A DNA stretch of 64,000 nucleotides from Lysobacteraceae bacterium NML91-0213 (GTDB lineage Bacteria > Pseudomonadota > Gammaproteobacteria > Xanthomonadales > Xanthomonadaceae): NCBI GenBank assembly GCA_002798175.1, contig NWQL01000001.1, forward strand, positions 769,095 to 833,094, in the 5' to 3' direction. The position numbers and the translations under genes were made by a program. Under the pieces are notes generated by a model that did no database searches, was not told the origin of the DNA, and worked only from the letters and a program-made list of their open reading frames with translations. The stretch's first letter is position 1; the number at the start of each line of letters is the position of its first letter. Shown in pieces: positions 10,821 through 23,580 of this stretch.

Positions 10821-13045
10821 GCGCGCAACCCGTGAACCCGAACCTGCCGCCCGACCACGTCACCGTCTTCATCGACGGCGTGGAGATGGCCGCACCGAAG
10901 GGTTCGATGATCATCCAGGCCGCCGACAGGGCCGGCATCCCGATCCCGCGTTTCTGCTACCACGACAAGCTGGCCATCGCGGCGAACTGCCGCATGTGTC
11001 TGGTCGAGGTGGAGAAGATGCCGAAGCCGGCGCCGGCCTGCGCCACGCCGGTGATGGACGGCATGAAGGTCGTCACCCGCAGCGACAAGGCGTTGAAGTC
11101 GCAGCGCAACGTGATGGAATTCCTGCTGATCAACCACCCGCTCGACTGCCCGATCTGTGACCAGGGCGGCGAATGCGAGCTGCAGGACCTGTCGCTGGGC
11201 TATGGCCGTTCGGTGAGCCGCTTCGTCGAGCACAAGCGCGTGGTGCCGGACGAGGACCTCGGTCCGCTGGTCGCCACCGAGATGACCCGCTGCATCCAGT
11301 GCACGCGCTGCGTGCGCTTCACCGCGGAGATCGCCGGCACCTACGAGCTCGGCGGCATGGGCCGTGGCGAGAACCTGCAGATCGGCACCTACGACGGCAA
11401 GCCGCTGACCACCGAGCTGTCGGGCAACGTGATCGACGTGTGCCCGGTGGGCGCGCTGACCAACAAGGTGTTCCGCTTCCGGGCGCGCCCGTGGGAGCTC
11501 ATCGCCAAGGAATCGCTGGGCTACCACGACGCACTGGGCAGCAACCTGTTCCTGCATTCGCGCCGCGGCGAAGTGCTGCGCGCGGTGCCGCGCGACAACG
11601 AGACCGTCAACGAGTGCTGGCTGTCCGACCGTGACCGTTATTCGCACCAGGGGCTGGGCGCCGACGACCGCGCCGTGCAGCCGCTGATCCGCGAGGGCGA
11701 CGACTTCCGCGCGGCCTCGTGGGACGAGGCGCTCGCGCGTGCCGCGCAGATCCTGCGCGACAACGCCGCCGACGACCTCGGCATGCTGGTGCATCCGTCG
11801 ACCTCCAACGAGGAGGGCGCGCTGCTGGCCCGCATGGCCGAGGGCCTGGGCACCGGAAACCTCGACCACCGCATCGGCCAGCGCGACCTGTCGGGCGATG
11901 CCGTTGCCGCACCGTTCGCGATGCCGGTGGCCGACATCGCCAACGCCGGCACCATCGTCATCGTCGGCTCCAACCTGCGCCACGAAGTGCCGCTGCTGCA
12001 CCACCGCGTGCGGCAGGCCTGGCGCAAGGGTGCGCGCGTTCACGTGGTCAATCCGGTCGATTTCGACTTCACCTTCGATGTGGCCTCCAGGACAATCGTG
12101 GCGCCGTCGCGCATCGCTGCCGCCTTGGGCGGTGACGAGCTCGCCGCTGCGGTGGGCGAGGGCGAGCGGATGGTGGTCATCGTCGGCGCACTGGCCGAAA
12201 GCGGCGCGCACGCCGGTGCGATCCGCGCCGCTGCGCAGGCCCTCGCCGCCGCGCGTGGCGCATCGCTGTGCCGCATCCCGCAGGGCGCGAACGCGCTGGG
12301 GCTGAGCCGCCACGGCGTGCTGCCCGCTTCGCGCGATGCACAGGCAATGCTCCGCGACCCGCGCTCGGCCTACGTGCTGTACGGCATCGAGCCGGGACTG
12401 GACTTCGCCGACCAGGCGATTGCACTGAAGGCGCTCAAGGCCGCGCAGGTGGTGGCGTTCAGCCAGTTTGCCTGTGCCTCCACGCGTGCCGTTGCCGACG
12501 TGATCCTGCCGATCGGGGCGCTGCCCGAGATCGACGCCACGCTGACCAACCTCGAAGGCATCGACCAGCGTGCGGTCGCCGCCGGGCGCCTGCCGGGCGA
12601 GGCGCGTGCCGGTTGGCGCGTGCTGCGCGCGCTCGGCGCCCAGCTCGCTCTGCCGGGCTTCGACTTCATCGACCTCGCGCCGCTGCGCGCATCCATGCAG
12701 CAGCGCCAGGTCACCGTGCAGGCCGGGCAGGCGCCGCAGACCGACGCCGGCCTTGAACTCGCGGTCGCGCCGGCGATCTATCGCAGCGATGCGATGGTCC
12801 GGCGTTCGCCCGCACTGCAGGCCCATCCGCTGACGCTGGGTCCGCGCATTGTGGTGAACCCGGCCGATGCCGGCACCCTCGGCGTGGCCGACGGTGCGAT
12901 GGCCAGGGTCTCCAACCACGCCGGCACCGCGACCCTGCAGGTCATGGTCAGCGACCAGGTCGCAGCGGGCGCGGTCTTCGTCGAAAGCGGCTACGGCGCC
13001 ACCGCGGCGCTGGCAGCCGGCAACGTACAGGTGATGCCGGCATGA
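10817..13045 (+). CDS. nuoG: NADH-quinone oxidoreductase subunit G
   Basis: NuoG is the 75 kDa-type peripheral subunit containing several iron-sulfur clusters. The 742-residue product starts MSAQPVNPN. It has an N-terminal [2Fe-2S] ferredoxin domain ([18 protein letters not shown]), the His-plus-three-Cys motif in [18 protein letters not shown], a [4Fe-4S] motif [10 protein letters not shown] with DVCPVGAL, and a molybdopterin-oxidoreductase-like C-terminal region that is degenerate in this family. The four-base overlaps with nuoF and nuoH support one polycistron. Confidence 0.96.
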   Translation: MSAQPVNPNLPPDHVTVFIDGVEMAAPKGSMIIQAADRAGIPIPRFCYHDKLAIAANCRMCLVEVEKMPKPAPACATPVMDGMKVVTRSDKALKSQRNVMEFLLINHPLDCPICDQGGECELQDLSLGYGRSVSRFVEHKRVVPDEDLGPLVATEMTRCIQCTRCVRFTAEIAGTYELGGMGRGENLQIGTYDGKPLTTELSGNVIDVCPVGALTNKVFRFRARPWELIAKESLGYHDALGSNLFLHSRRGEVLRAVPRDNETVNECWLSDRDRYSHQGLGADDRAVQPLIREGDDFRAASWDEALARAAQILRDNAADDLGMLVHPSTSNEEGALLARMAEGLGTGNLDHRIGQRDLSGDAVAAPFAMPVADIANAGTIVIVGSNLRHEVPLLHHRVRQAWRKGARVHVVNPVDFDFTFDVASRTIVAPSRIAAALGGDELAAAVGEGERMVVIVGALAESGAHAGAIRAAAQALAAARGASLCRIPQGANALGLSRHGVLPASRDAQAMLRDPRSAYVLYGIEPGLDFADQAIALKALKAAQVVAFSQFACASTRAVADVILPIGALPEIDATLTNLEGIDQRAVAAGRLPGEARAGWRVLRALGAQLALPGFDFIDLAPLRASMQQRQVTVQAGQAPQTDAGLELAVAPAIYRSDAMVRRSPALQAHPLTLGPRIVVNPADAGTLGVADGAMARVSNHAGTATLQVMVSDQVAAGAVFVESGYGATAALAAGNVQVMPA

Positions 13046-14139
13046 CGACGGCGGAATTTCTCCAGCAGCTGTTCGGTCCCATGCGCGATGCGCTGTTCTC
13101 GCTGGGAGCGATCGGCACCGTATTGTGGATCGTGCTGAAGATCCTCGCGATTGCCGTGCCGGTGATCATCGCCGTGGCCTTCTACGTGGTGTGGGAGCGC
13201 AAGCTGATCGGCTGGATGCACGTGCGCCATGGGCCGATGTACGTCGGCATGGGCGTGTTCCAGGCGTTCGCCGACGTGTTCAAGCTGCTGTTCAAGGAAG
13301 TCATCCAGCCCACCAACGCGCACCGTTCGCTGTACGTGCTGGCGCCGCTGATCACCCTTGCGCCGGCGTTCGCGGCGTGGGCGGTGGTGCCCTTCGACTA
13401 CCAGCTGGTGCTGTCCAACGCCAACGCGGGCCTGCTGTACCTGCTGGCGATGACCTCGCTGGGCGTGTACGGCATCATCCTCGCGGGCTGGGCCACCAAC
13501 TCGAAGTACGCCTTCCTCGGCGCCATGCGTGCGGCGGCGCAGATGGTGAGCTACGAGATCGCGATGGGTTTCGCGCTTGTCGGCGTGCTGATCGCGGCCG
13601 GCAGCCTCAACCTCACCGACATCGTGATGGCGCAGGCCACCGGCAACGGGCTGCTCGGGTGGTTCTGGCTGCCGCTGCTGCCGCTGTTCGTGATCTATTT
13701 CGTGTCCGGCGTGGCCGAGACCAACCGTTCGCCGTTCGACGTGGTCGAGGGTGAGTCGGAGATCGTCGCCGGCCACATGGTGGAGTACTCGGGCTCGGCG
13801 TTCGCGCTGTTCTTCCTGGCCGAATACGCGAACATGATCCTCGTCAGCATCCTGACGACGCTGTTCTTCCTTGGCGGCTGGCTGTCGCCGATCCCGGCCG
13901 CGTGGATCCCCGACGTGCCGGTGCTCTCGACGATCCTGGGCGATGGCTGGTGGTGGCTGTTCGCCAAGATGTTCTTCTTCGCCAGTTGCTTCATCTGGTT
14001 CCGCGCATCGTTCCCGCGCTACCGCTATGACCAGATCATGCGTCTGGGCTGGAAGGTATTCATCCCGGTCAGCATCGCCTGGATCGTGGTCACCGCGCTG
14101 ATGGCGTATTTCGGGGTGCTGGAGGGTGTACAGCGATGA
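13042..14139 (+). CDS. nuoH: NADH-quinone oxidoreductase subunit H
   Basis: NuoH is the membrane subunit that connects the quinone site to the proton channels. The 365-residue protein has about eight to nine membrane segments. Conserved loops are [28 protein letters not shown], the acidic [19 protein letters not shown] loop facing the quinone cavity, and [13 protein letters not shown] near the end. It overlaps nuoG and nuoI by four bases each. Confidence 0.96.
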   Translation: MTTAEFLQQLFGPMRDALFSLGAIGTVLWIVLKILAIAVPVIIAVAFYVVWERKLIGWMHVRHGPMYVGMGVFQAFADVFKLLFKEVIQPTNAHRSLYVLAPLITLAPAFAAWAVVPFDYQLVLSNANAGLLYLLAMTSLGVYGIILAGWATNSKYAFLGAMRAAAQMVSYEIAMGFALVGVLIAAGSLNLTDIVMAQATGNGLLGWFWLPLLPLFVIYFVSGVAETNRSPFDVVEGESEIVAGHMVEYSGSAFALFFLAEYANMILVSILTTLFFLGGWLSPIPAAWIPDVPVLSTILGDGWWWLFAKMFFFASCFIWFRASFPRYRYDQIMRLGWKVFIPVSIAWIVVTALMAYFGVLEGVQR

Positions 14140-14624
14140 GCCGCGTTGGCAATTTCTTCCGCAGCCTGCTGCTGCTGGAACTCCTGGGCGGCATGAAGCT
14201 GACCTTCAAGTACCTCTGGCGTGACAAGTACACGCTGATGTATCCGATGGAGAAGACGCCGCAGTCGCCGCGTTTCCGCGGCCTGCACGCACTGCGCCGT
14301 TACCCCAACGGCGAAGAGCGTTGCATCGCCTGCAAGCTGTGCGAGGCGGTGTGCCCGGCGCTGGCGATCACCATCGATTCGGCGCAGCGCGAGGACGGCA
14401 CCCGCCGCACCACGCGTTACGACATCGACCTCTTCAAGTGCATCTACTGCGGGTTCTGCGAGGAATCCTGCCCGGTGGATTCGATCGTGGAGACGCACAT
14501 CCACGAGTACCACTTCGAGAACCGCGGCGAGAACATCGTCAGCAAGCCGCAGCTGCTCGCACTGGGTGACCGGCTCGAGGCGGAGATCGCCGAACGCCGT
14601 GCCCAAGACGCCGCCTACAGGTAA
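14136..14624 (+). CDS. nuoI: NADH-quinone oxidoreductase subunit I
   Basis: NuoI is the 23 kDa-type ferredoxin subunit carrying clusters N6a and N6b. The 162-residue protein has two complete 4Fe-4S motifs, [12 protein letters not shown] and [12 protein letters not shown], and an amphipathic N-terminal helix ([20 protein letters not shown]) that docks on the membrane arm. It overlaps nuoH by four bases; nuoJ starts three bases after the stop. Confidence 0.97.
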   Translation: MSRVGNFFRSLLLLELLGGMKLTFKYLWRDKYTLMYPMEKTPQSPRFRGLHALRRYPNGEERCIACKLCEAVCPALAITIDSAQREDGTRRTTRYDIDLFKCIYCGFCEESCPVDSIVETHIHEYHFENRGENIVSKPQLLALGDRLEAEIAERRAQDAAYR

Positions 14625-14627
14625 GCC

Positions 14628-15272
14628 ATGGACTTCATTCTTCTCGCGTTCCTGGGCTTTGCCGCGATCACCGTGATGTCCGCGGTAGCGGTGATCAGTG
14701 TCCGCAACCCGGTGCATTCCGCGCTGTTCCTGGTGCTGACGTTCTTCAGCGCCGCCGGCACCTGGATCCTCGCCGGCGCCGAGTTCCTCGGCGTGGCGCT
14801 GCTGGTGGTCTATGTCGGCGCGGTCATGGTGCTGTTCCTGTTCGTGGTGATGATGCTCGACATCGATGTCACCACGCTGCGCCAGGGCTACGTGCGCTAC
14901 CTGCCGATCGGGCTCATCGTGGCGGTGATCATGCTGGCCGAGGTGCTCGCGCTGATCGGCATCGGTTCACGGGTGACGCCATTCGGGCCGGACCCGGCCG
15001 AAGCCGCCGGTCTGGGCAATACCGCGTGGGTGGCGCACACGCTGTTCCGCGACTACCTGCTGCCATTCGAGATCGCCGCGCTGATCCTGACCGTGGCGGT
15101 GGTGGCCGCAGTGATGCTGACCCTGCGCGCGCGCGTTGGCGTCAAGCGCCAGGATCCGGCTGCGCAGGCGGCGGTGCGTGCGGCGGATCGCGTGCGCATC
15201 ATCAGGATGGAAGCGGTGCGACCGCAGGTGCCTGCCGCGCCGCAGCGCCAGGACGGGGAGGGCCAGGCATGA
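14628..15272 (+). CDS. nuoJ: NADH-quinone oxidoreductase subunit J
   Basis: NuoJ is a membrane subunit with five predicted segments. The 214-residue protein has the family sequences [19 protein letters not shown] and [18 protein letters not shown], the latter containing the pi-bulge helix that gates proton transfer. The last ~45 residues are charged and Ala/Arg-rich, longer than needed for the fold, as often seen in proteobacteria. It overlaps nuoK by four bases. Confidence 0.95.
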   Translation: MDFILLAFLGFAAITVMSAVAVISVRNPVHSALFLVLTFFSAAGTWILAGAEFLGVALLVVYVGAVMVLFLFVVMMLDIDVTTLRQGYVRYLPIGLIVAVIMLAEVLALIGIGSRVTPFGPDPAEAAGLGNTAWVAHTLFRDYLLPFEIAALILTVAVVAAVMLTLRARVGVKRQDPAAQAAVRAADRVRIIRMEAVRPQVPAAPQRQDGEGQA

Positions 15273-15592
15273 GTCTGTTCGGAGAAGGGCTGGCCCTGGG
15301 CCATTACCTTGCGCTGGGCGCGGTGCTGTTCTGCATCAGCGTGGCCGGCATCTTCCTCAACCGGAAGAACGTGATCGTGCTGCTGATGTCGATCGAACTG
15401 ATGCTGCTGGCGGTCAACGTCAACTTCATCGGCTTCTCCCGGCATTTCGGTGATGCCAGCGGCCAGGTCTTCGTGTTCTTCATCCTGACGGTGGCGGCCG
15501 CCGAAGCCGCGATCGGGCTGGCGATCCTGGTCACGCTGTTCCGCAACCGCAACACCATCAACGTGGCCGATATCGACACGCTGAAGGGGTAG
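15269..15592 (+). CDS. nuoK: NADH-quinone oxidoreductase subunit K
   Basis: NuoK is a small three-helix subunit related to MrpC, with two membrane glutamates on the proton path. From ATG 15269 the protein has 107 residues, slightly longer than the usual ~100. The key acidic residues lie in [12 protein letters not shown] and [26 protein letters not shown] is the usual C-terminus. The chosen ATG overlaps the nuoJ stop; upstream in-frame starts lie within nuoJ. Confidence 0.96.
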   Translation: MSLFGEGLALGHYLALGAVLFCISVAGIFLNRKNVIVLLMSIELMLLAVNVNFIGFSRHFGDASGQVFVFFILTVAAAEAAIGLAILVTLFRNRNTINVADIDTLKG

Positions 15593-15639
15593 TGCAGGCC
15601 GCCGCGGGCTCCGGCCGCGCGGTGGGTCAATGATTCGAT

Positions 15640-15668
15640 CCGGCGACATCCCAGGTGGACGTCGCCGG
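15640..15668 (+). repeat. Stem-loop between nuoK and nuoL
   Basis: CCGGCGAC (15640-15647) pairs with GTCGCCGG (15661-15668), with an inner TCC/GGA extension across one mismatch. It sits in the only large gap (110 bases) inside the nuo operon and has no T tract, so mRNA processing or stabilisation is more likely than termination. Confidence 0.5.
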
Positions 15669-15702
15669 ACGGCTGTAACGGTCCGCCGCGGCGACCCGGT
15701 CA

Positions 15703-17820
<2,118 letters not shown>

Positions 17821-17846
17821 CGCAACACCTTACGGAATAAAGAAAC

Positions 17847-19358
17847 GTGGCGAACTGGCCCCTCCTCAGCCTCCTGATCTGGCTGCCGATCCTCGGCGGC
17901 GTGTTGACCCTTCTGTGCGGCAACGCGCGTCCGAACACCGCCCGCTGGGTGGCGCTCGGCTTCGCCTTGCTGACGCTCGCGGCCAGCCTGCTGCTGCTGT
18001 CCGGCTTCGATTCCGCCTTCGCGGGGCTGCAGTTCGTCGAGCACCGGGAGTGGATTCCCGCCTACGACATCCGCTACCACCTCGGCGCGGACGGCATTTC
18101 CATCGCGCTGATCGTGCTCACCACGATCACCACGGTGCTGGTGCTGATCGGCGCGTGGGGCTCGATCGACCGGCGCGTGGCCCACTACTTCGCGGCGTTC
18201 ATGATCCTCGAAGGCATGATGGTGGGCGTGTTCGCCGCCGTCGACGCGTTGCTGTTCTACGTGTTCTTCGAGGGCATGCTGATCCCGATGTTCATCATCA
18301 TCGGCATCTGGGGCGGCCCGCGCCGGGTGTACGCGGCGATGAAGTTCTTCCTGTACACGTTCCTGGGCTCGGTCTTCATGCTGGTCGGCCTGGTGTACCT
18401 GTACCTGAAGGGTGGCAGCTGGCAGCTGCCCGACCTGTACGCGCTGCCGCTCAATGCCACCGAGCAGATGTGGCTGTTCTTCGCGTTCCTGATCGCCTTC
18501 GCGGTCAAGGTGCCGATGTTCCCGGTGCATACCTGGCTGCCGGATGCCCACGTCGAAGCGCCCACCGGCGGTTCGGTGATCCTGGCGGCGATCATGCTCA
18601 AGATCGGCGGCTACGGCTTCCTGCGCTTCAGCCTGCCGATCACCCCGGATGCCGGCCACGAGTGGGCCTGGCTGGTGATCGCGGCAAGCCTGATCGCCAT
18701 CGTGTACGTCGGCATGGTCGCGCTGGTGCAGGCGGACATGAAGAAGTTGATCGCGTATTCGTCGATCTCGCACATGGGCTTCGTGACGCTGGGCATCTTC
18801 ATCGCGTTCACCCTGATCCGCGACACCGGCAACCCGGACGCCGCGCGCCTGGGCCTGCAGGGCGCGATGGTGCAGATGATCTCCCACGGCTTCATTTCCG
18901 GCGCGATGTTCTCCTGCGTCGGCGTGGTCTACGACCGCATGCACACGCGCATGATCCGTGACTACGGCGGCGTCGCCAATGTGATGCCGTGGTTCGCCGC
19001 CTTCATGGTGTTCTTCGCGATGGCCAATTCCGGCCTGCCGGGCACGTCCGGCTTCGTCGGCGAGTTCATGGTGGTCATGGCCTCGTTCCAGGCGCACCCG
19101 CTGATCGCCTTCACCGCGGCGCTGACGCTGATCATCGGCGCGGCCTACAGCCTGTGGCTGGTGCGTCGCACGCTGTATGGCGAAGTCGCCAACGCGCATG
19201 TCGCCGCCCTGACCGATATCAACAAGCGCGAGGCACTGGTGCTCGGCGTGTTCGCCATCTTCGTGCTGGCGATCGGCGTTTACCCGAAGCCGCTCACCGA
19301 CCTGATGGAGCCGTCCATCGCGCAACTGGCGGACCTGCTCACCGCCACCAAGCTTTGA
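17847..19358 (+). CDS. nuoM: NADH-quinone oxidoreductase subunit M
   Basis: NuoM is an antiporter-like proton channel subunit. The 503-residue protein has about 14 membrane segments, with FYVFFEGMLIPMFIIIGIWGG (channel Glu), AVKVPMFPVHTWLPDAHVEAP, and YSSISHMGFV. The start is GTG at 17847, 26 bases after nuoL. Nothing is missing. Confidence 0.96.
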   Translation: MANWPLLSLLIWLPILGGVLTLLCGNARPNTARWVALGFALLTLAASLLLLSGFDSAFAGLQFVEHREWIPAYDIRYHLGADGISIALIVLTTITTVLVLIGAWGSIDRRVAHYFAAFMILEGMMVGVFAAVDALLFYVFFEGMLIPMFIIIGIWGGPRRVYAAMKFFLYTFLGSVFMLVGLVYLYLKGGSWQLPDLYALPLNATEQMWLFFAFLIAFAVKVPMFPVHTWLPDAHVEAPTGGSVILAAIMLKIGGYGFLRFSLPITPDAGHEWAWLVIAASLIAIVYVGMVALVQADMKKLIAYSSISHMGFVTLGIFIAFTLIRDTGNPDAARLGLQGAMVQMISHGFISGAMFSCVGVVYDRMHTRMIRDYGGVANVMPWFAAFMVFFAMANSGLPGTSGFVGEFMVVMASFQAHPLIAFTAALTLIIGAAYSLWLVRRTLYGEVANAHVAALTDINKREALVLGVFAIFVLAIGVYPKPLTDLMEPSIAQLADLLTATKL

Positions 19359-19371
19359 GGAAAGACCCGCG

Positions 19372-20841
19372 ATGACCGTCGCCACCATGACGCCTCCCGT
19401 CCGCACCTTCGCCGAGTTCGCGCCATTGGCCCCCGAGCTGGTGGTGGTGTTCGGCGCCTTCGCCCTGCTGATGCTCGACCTGTTCCTGTCGGACCGCCAG
19501 CGCATCGTCACCCAGACGCTCGGCATCGCCACGTTGCTGGTCGCCGCCGCGGCGGTCGCACTCGGCATCGGCGGGCAGGGCGAGGTGATGGAGGGCGTGT
19601 TCGTCCGCGACACCATTTCGGACGTGCTGAAGTTCACCATCCTGGTCGTTGCGGCGCTGGCGGCGTCGTACAGCTGGTCGTACATGCGCGAGCGTGGGCT
19701 GTACCGCGGCGAGATGATGGTGCTGATGCTGTTCGCGACCGTCGGCATGATGCTGCTGGTCTCGGCCGGCAACCTGACCATGGTCTATCTCGGCCTCGAG
19801 CTGCTGGCCCTGTGCTCCTACGCGCTGGTGGTCACCGACCGTGACAGCCCGCAGGCCTCCGAAGCCGGCATGAAGTACTTCGTGCTGGGTTCGCTTGCCT
19901 CCGGCCTGCTGCTGTACGGCCTGTCGCTGGTCTACGGCGCCACCGGCACGCTGGCGCTGGAGGGTATCCGCGAAGCTGCCACGAACGTCGCCGGCGAGGA
20001 CCGCACCCTGCTGCTGACGGGCATGGTGTTCGTGGTCGCGGGTGTCGCGTTCAAGTTCGGCGCCGCGCCGTTCCACATGTGGCTGCCCGATACCTACCAC
20101 GGTGCGCCGACCCCGATCACGATCTTCATCGGCTCGGCACCGAAGCTCGCCGCGCTGGGCATGGCGTTCCGCCTGTTCGAAGGTGGCCTGGGCCCGCTTC
20201 AGGACTACTGGCAGCTGCTGGTCGGCGTGCTGGCCGCGGCGTCGCTGGCCGTGGGCAACGTGGTGGCGCTTGCGCAGACGAACCTCAAGCGCATGCTGGC
20301 CTACTCGACGGTCTCGCATGTCGGGTTCCTGTTCCTGGGCGTTGCCGCCGGCGGCACCGACGGCTTCGCCGCGGCGACCTTCTACACGATCAGCTACGCG
20401 ATCATGTCGGCCGCGGCTTTCGGCGCCATCGTCATGCTGTCGCGCCAGGGCTTCGAGGCCGATCGCATCGAGGACTTCCGCGGGCTCAACGCACGCAACC
20501 CGTGGATGGCCCTGCTGGTGCTGATCACCATGGCGTCGCTGGCGGGCGTGCCGCCGTTCCTGGGCTTCTGGGCAAAGGTCGCGGTGCTGCGCGCGGTGAT
20601 CGAGGTCGACATGCTGTGGCTTGCCATCGTGGCGATCGTGTTCGCGGTGATCGGCGCGTTCTACTACCTGCGCGTGATCAAGGTGATGTACTTCGACGAG
20701 CCGGTTGGCGAGCCGGTGTCGCCGCGCAGTGGTACCGCGCTGCGGGCGGTGTTCAGCGTCAACGCGCTGGCCTTGCTGGTGCTGGGCCTGGCATGGAGCC
20801 CGATCATGAGCTGGTGCCAGCAGGCCTTTGCCACGCTGTAA
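19372..20841 (+). CDS. nuoN: NADH-quinone oxidoreductase subunit N
   Basis: NuoN is the antiporter-like subunit closest to the centre of the membrane arm. The 489-residue protein has LTMVYLGLELLALCSYALV, FKFGAAPFHMWLPDTYHGAP and MLAYSTVSHVGF, the channel and discontinuous-helix signatures. The ATG at 19372 follows GAGGAAAG. It completes nuoA-N; no strong terminator was found after its stop. Confidence 0.95.
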   Translation: MTVATMTPPVRTFAEFAPLAPELVVVFGAFALLMLDLFLSDRQRIVTQTLGIATLLVAAAAVALGIGGQGEVMEGVFVRDTISDVLKFTILVVAALAASYSWSYMRERGLYRGEMMVLMLFATVGMMLLVSAGNLTMVYLGLELLALCSYALVVTDRDSPQASEAGMKYFVLGSLASGLLLYGLSLVYGATGTLALEGIREAATNVAGEDRTLLLTGMVFVVAGVAFKFGAAPFHMWLPDTYHGAPTPITIFIGSAPKLAALGMAFRLFEGGLGPLQDYWQLLVGVLAAASLAVGNVVALAQTNLKRMLAYSTVSHVGFLFLGVAAGGTDGFAAATFYTISYAIMSAAAFGAIVMLSRQGFEADRIEDFRGLNARNPWMALLVLITMASLAGVPPFLGFWAKVAVLRAVIEVDMLWLAIVAIVFAVIGAFYYLRVIKVMYFDEPVGEPVSPRSGTALRAVFSVNALALLVLGLAWSPIMSWCQQAFATL

Positions 20842-20885
20842 CCATGGTGGCCGTGGCGTCGCGCCGGGTGCGCGGCGCCGTGGTG

Positions 20886-20924
20886 ATGGATGTATCGCGA
20901 TATATCCATCGGATGATCATTCCG
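20886..20924 (+). repeat. Two adjacent palindromes upstream of the initiator tRNA promoter
   Basis: Positions 20886-20909 form a 24-base palindrome centred on TCGCGA with 11 of 12 pairs matching. Positions 20910-20924 form a second, shorter near-palindrome around TGATCA. They lie just 5' of the tRNA -35 box and look like protein-binding sites. They lack a T tract and so are poor terminators. Confidence 0.55.
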
Positions 20925-20927
20925 GGC

Positions 20928-20956
20928 TTGCAATCAAACGGGCCGATCGTCATAAT
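20928..20956 (+). promoter_or_regulatory. Sigma70-type promoter of initiator tRNA
   Basis: TTGCAA (20928-20933) and CATAAT (20951-20956) are 17 bases apart, and the tRNA starts 13 bases after the -10 box. This is among the best promoter matches in the window. Confidence 0.7.
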
Positions 20957-20968
20957 TCATTTCTCTGC

Positions 20969-21045
20969 TGCGGGGTGGAGCAGTCTGGCAGCTCGTCGGG
21001 CTCATAACCCGAAGGTCGCAGGTTCAAATCCTGCCCCCGCTACCA
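20969..21045 (+). tRNA. metY: Initiator tRNA-fMet (anticodon CAT)
   Basis: This 77-nt tRNA has the initiator hallmarks: three consecutive G-C pairs in the anticodon stem (TCGGG/CCCGA), an A11-T24 pair in the D stem (GAGC/GCTC) and no Watson-Crick pair at 1-72 (here T and T, where E. coli has C and A). CCA is encoded. Its place before rimP-nusA-infB matches E. coli metY, which supports the initiator assignment over elongator Met. Confidence 0.93.
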
Positions 21046-21162
21046 GCTTTTCGCGGTCGGTGGAATGTCCTCAAGGGAGGCGTTCCGGCGGTACCGGTCG
21101 CGATCGGGCTGAGTCGGTACACGTTGCTCCGTGTGCCGGCACCGAAATCCAGCGTCATCGGA

Positions 21163-21192
21163 CAAGGGGCCCAACGGGCCCCTTGGCTGTTT
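21163..21192 (+). terminator. Hairpin terminator after initiator tRNA
   Basis: CAAGGGGCCC and GGGCCCCTTG form a perfect 10-base stem with loop AAC, followed by GCTGTTTC. The T run is weak, so partial readthrough into rimP is plausible, as in E. coli metY-rimP. Confidence 0.65.
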
Positions 21193-21238
21193 CAGGGGCG
21201 GATTTTCGTTTACCGGATCGAAAGGAGCCGGCGCATTC

Positions 21239-21817
21239 GTGGCTGACAATGCAACCCGCATCATCGAACTGCTGACGCCCACGGTGGAAGCCCTCGGGCT
21301 GGAACTGCTGGGCGCGGAATATCTTCCCAACCCCGGCAGCGCGCTGCTGCGGCTGTATATCGACCGTCCCGGCGTGGAAGGCGATGCCGTTGGCCCCGGC
21401 GTGACGATCGAGGACTGCGAGGCGGTCAGCCGCGAAGTGTCCGCGCAGCTCGACGTCGAGGATCCGATCAGCGGCCATTACACCCTCGAGGTGTCGTCGC
21501 CGGGGATCGACCGCCCACTGTTCGCGCCGGCGCAGTTCGCGCGCTTCAGCGGCGAGACCGCGAAGGTCGTGCTGAAGCTGCCGCAGGACGGGCGCCGCCG
21601 GCTGACCGGACGCATCCTGTCGGTGGAAGGCGAGCGGATCACGTTCGACCTCGATGGCCAGCCGTTCGAGGTGGTGGCCGACAACATCGAGAAGGCGCGG
21701 CTAGTGCCGGACTGGGTGGCCCTGGGGCTGGCCCCGGCGAAGGACGAGGCGTCCGGACGCGACGCACGCCCCGGCAAGAGCGGCGCCAGGAAGCGTACCA
21801 ACGGTCCCGGCGCCTGA
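21239..21817 (+). CDS. rimP: Ribosome maturation factor RimP
   Basis: RimP helps mature the 30S subunit. From the GTG at 21239 the protein has 192 residues. The N-terminal domain reads [21 protein letters not shown], with [14 protein letters not shown] marking the domain junction and a C-terminal SH3-like domain ([18 protein letters not shown]). The last ~25 residues are basic. AAAGGAG at 21221-21227 supports the GTG, and no ATG is well placed. Longer in-frame forms would start inside the tRNA terminator. It opens the rimP-nusA-infB-rbfA-truB-rpsO-pnp cluster. Confidence 0.93.
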   Translation: MADNATRIIELLTPTVEALGLELLGAEYLPNPGSALLRLYIDRPGVEGDAVGPGVTIEDCEAVSREVSAQLDVEDPISGHYTLEVSSPGIDRPLFAPAQFARFSGETAKVVLKLPQDGRRRLTGRILSVEGERITFDLDGQPFEVVADNIEKARLVPDWVALGLAPAKDEASGRDARPGKSGARKRTNGPGA

Positions 21818-21947
21818 GGCGACGGCACTTCACCACATCAGTGGCCCCGTTCGACCGGCGCAGTCCACAACGGACTGGCGGAGTTCCGGGGCCTGATCTC
21901 CGGTCTCCGAAGCGGACCAACCCAAAGACATCCAGAGGCGTAACAGA

Positions 21948-23459
21948 ATGAGCAAGGAACTGTTGATGGTCGTCGACGCGGTCGCCAACGAGAAGGGCGT
22001 GCCGGAGTCCGTCATCCTCGAAGCGATCGAAGCTGCACTGGCCACCGCGGCCAAGAAGCGCTACGTCGACCAGGACGTGCTCACGCGCGTGTCGATCGAC
22101 TCCAAGGACGGTACCTACGAAACCTTCCGCCGCTGGGAAGTGGTGGCCGACGACGTGGTGATGGAGTCGCCCGATCGACAGATCCGCCTGATGGACGCGA
22201 TCGAGGAGGCCGAGGGCGTCGAGGTCGGCGACTACATCGAAGAGCAGATCGACAACGCCGAGTTCGGGCGCATTGCCGCGCAGGCCGCCAAGCAGGTGAT
22301 CGTGCAGCGCGTGCGCGAGGCCGAGCGCCAGCAGGTGGTCGATGCGTGGAAGGACCGCGTGGGCGAACTGGTGACCGGCGTGGTCAAGCGCGTCGAGCGT
22401 GGCAACGTCTACGTCGACCTGGGCGGCAACGCCGAGGCCTTCATCCCCAAGGACAAGGCGATCCCGCGCGACGTCGTGCGCGCCGGCGACCGCATCCGCG
22501 GGTATCTCTACGACGTGCGCAGCGAGCCGCGCGGCCCGCAGCTGTTCATCAGCCGCGCCGCGCCGGAATTCATGATCGAGCTGTTCAAGCTCGAGGTGCC
22601 GGAGGTGGGCCAGGGCCTGGTGTCGATCATGGCCTGTTCGCGCGACCCGGGTGACCGCGCCAAGATCGCGGTGCTCGCGCACGACAACCGCACCGATCCG
22701 ATCGGCGCCTGCATCGGCATGCGCGGTTCGCGCGTGCAGGCGGTGTCCAACGAGCTCAACGGCGAGCGCGTGGACATCGTGCTGTGGTCGGACAACCCGG
22801 CGCAGTTCGTCATCAACGCGATGGCGCCGGCCGAGGTGCAGTCGATCGTGGTCGACGAGGACAAGCACTCGATGGATCTCGCCGTGGCCGAGGACTTCCT
22901 CGCCAAGGCGATCGGCAAGGGCGGCCAGAACGTGCGCCTGGCCAGCCGCATGACCGGTTGGCAGCTCAACGTGATGACCGCCGAGCAGGTGCAGGCCAAG
23001 AGCGAGGCCGAGCAGGCCGCTGCCCGCCAGCTGTTCCAGGACAAGCTCGAGGTCGACGAGGAGATCGCCGGCATCCTGGTGGCCGAAGGCTTCAGCACGG
23101 TCGAGGAGATCGCCTACGTGCCGATGGGCGAGCTGCTGGCGGTGGAGGGCTTCGACGAGGACATCGTCGAGGAACTGCGCGCCCGCGCCCGCGACGCGCT
23201 GCTCAACGATGCGCTGGCGGTGGAGGAGGAGCTCGACGAGCACGCGCCCGCCGACGACCTGCTGCAGCTGCCGGGCATGGACGACACCATCGCCTATGCA
23301 CTGGCGTCGCACGGCGTGCGCAGCGCCGAGGACCTGTCCGACCTGGGTGTCGACGAGGTGCTCGAATTCGATATCGAAGGTCTCGACCAGGAGCGCGCCT
23401 CGGTGCTGATCCTGGCCGCGCGCGCCGAGGAGATCGCGCGCCTGGAGCGGGAAGGCTGA
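21948..23459 (+). CDS. nusA: Transcription termination/antitermination protein NusA
   Basis: NusA binds RNA polymerase and nascent RNA to modulate pausing, termination and antitermination. The 503-residue protein has the N-terminal polymerase-binding domain ([18 protein letters not shown]), an S1 domain ([19 protein letters not shown]), two KH domains ([33 protein letters not shown]) and two C-terminal acidic helix-hairpin-helix repeats (about 365-500), as in E. coli. A 130-base gap after rimP holds an AGAGG ribosome site. Confidence 0.97.
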   Translation: MSKELLMVVDAVANEKGVPESVILEAIEAALATAAKKRYVDQDVLTRVSIDSKDGTYETFRRWEVVADDVVMESPDRQIRLMDAIEEAEGVEVGDYIEEQIDNAEFGRIAAQAAKQVIVQRVREAERQQVVDAWKDRVGELVTGVVKRVERGNVYVDLGGNAEAFIPKDKAIPRDVVRAGDRIRGYLYDVRSEPRGPQLFISRAAPEFMIELFKLEVPEVGQGLVSIMACSRDPGDRAKIAVLAHDNRTDPIGACIGMRGSRVQAVSNELNGERVDIVLWSDNPAQFVINAMAPAEVQSIVVDEDKHSMDLAVAEDFLAKAIGKGGQNVRLASRMTGWQLNVMTAEQVQAKSEAEQAAARQLFQDKLEVDEEIAGILVAEGFSTVEEIAYVPMGELLAVEGFDEDIVEELRARARDALLNDALAVEEELDEHAPADDLLQLPGMDDTIAYALASHGVRSAEDLSDLGVDEVLEFDIEGLDQERASVLILAARAEEIARLEREG

Positions 23460-23580
23460 CAGGTCGCGCAAGGCGGGCCCGGGCCACCCGGGCCGCCCCG
23501 CGCCGACCCCACGCGCCAGAGCCGCTAGAATCCCCATATCCGCGCCGGCCCCGAGCCGCCGCATTGGACACGGAAACCGA

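Noticed and set aside
10724-12919. 731-residue minus-strand frame opposite nuoG
   Set aside because: Antisense shadow with biased composition and no motif.
20664-20933. Minus-strand 89-residue frame over the palindromes and the nuoN 3' end
   Set aside because: Most of it is antisense to nuoN, with no ribosome site or recognisable motif.
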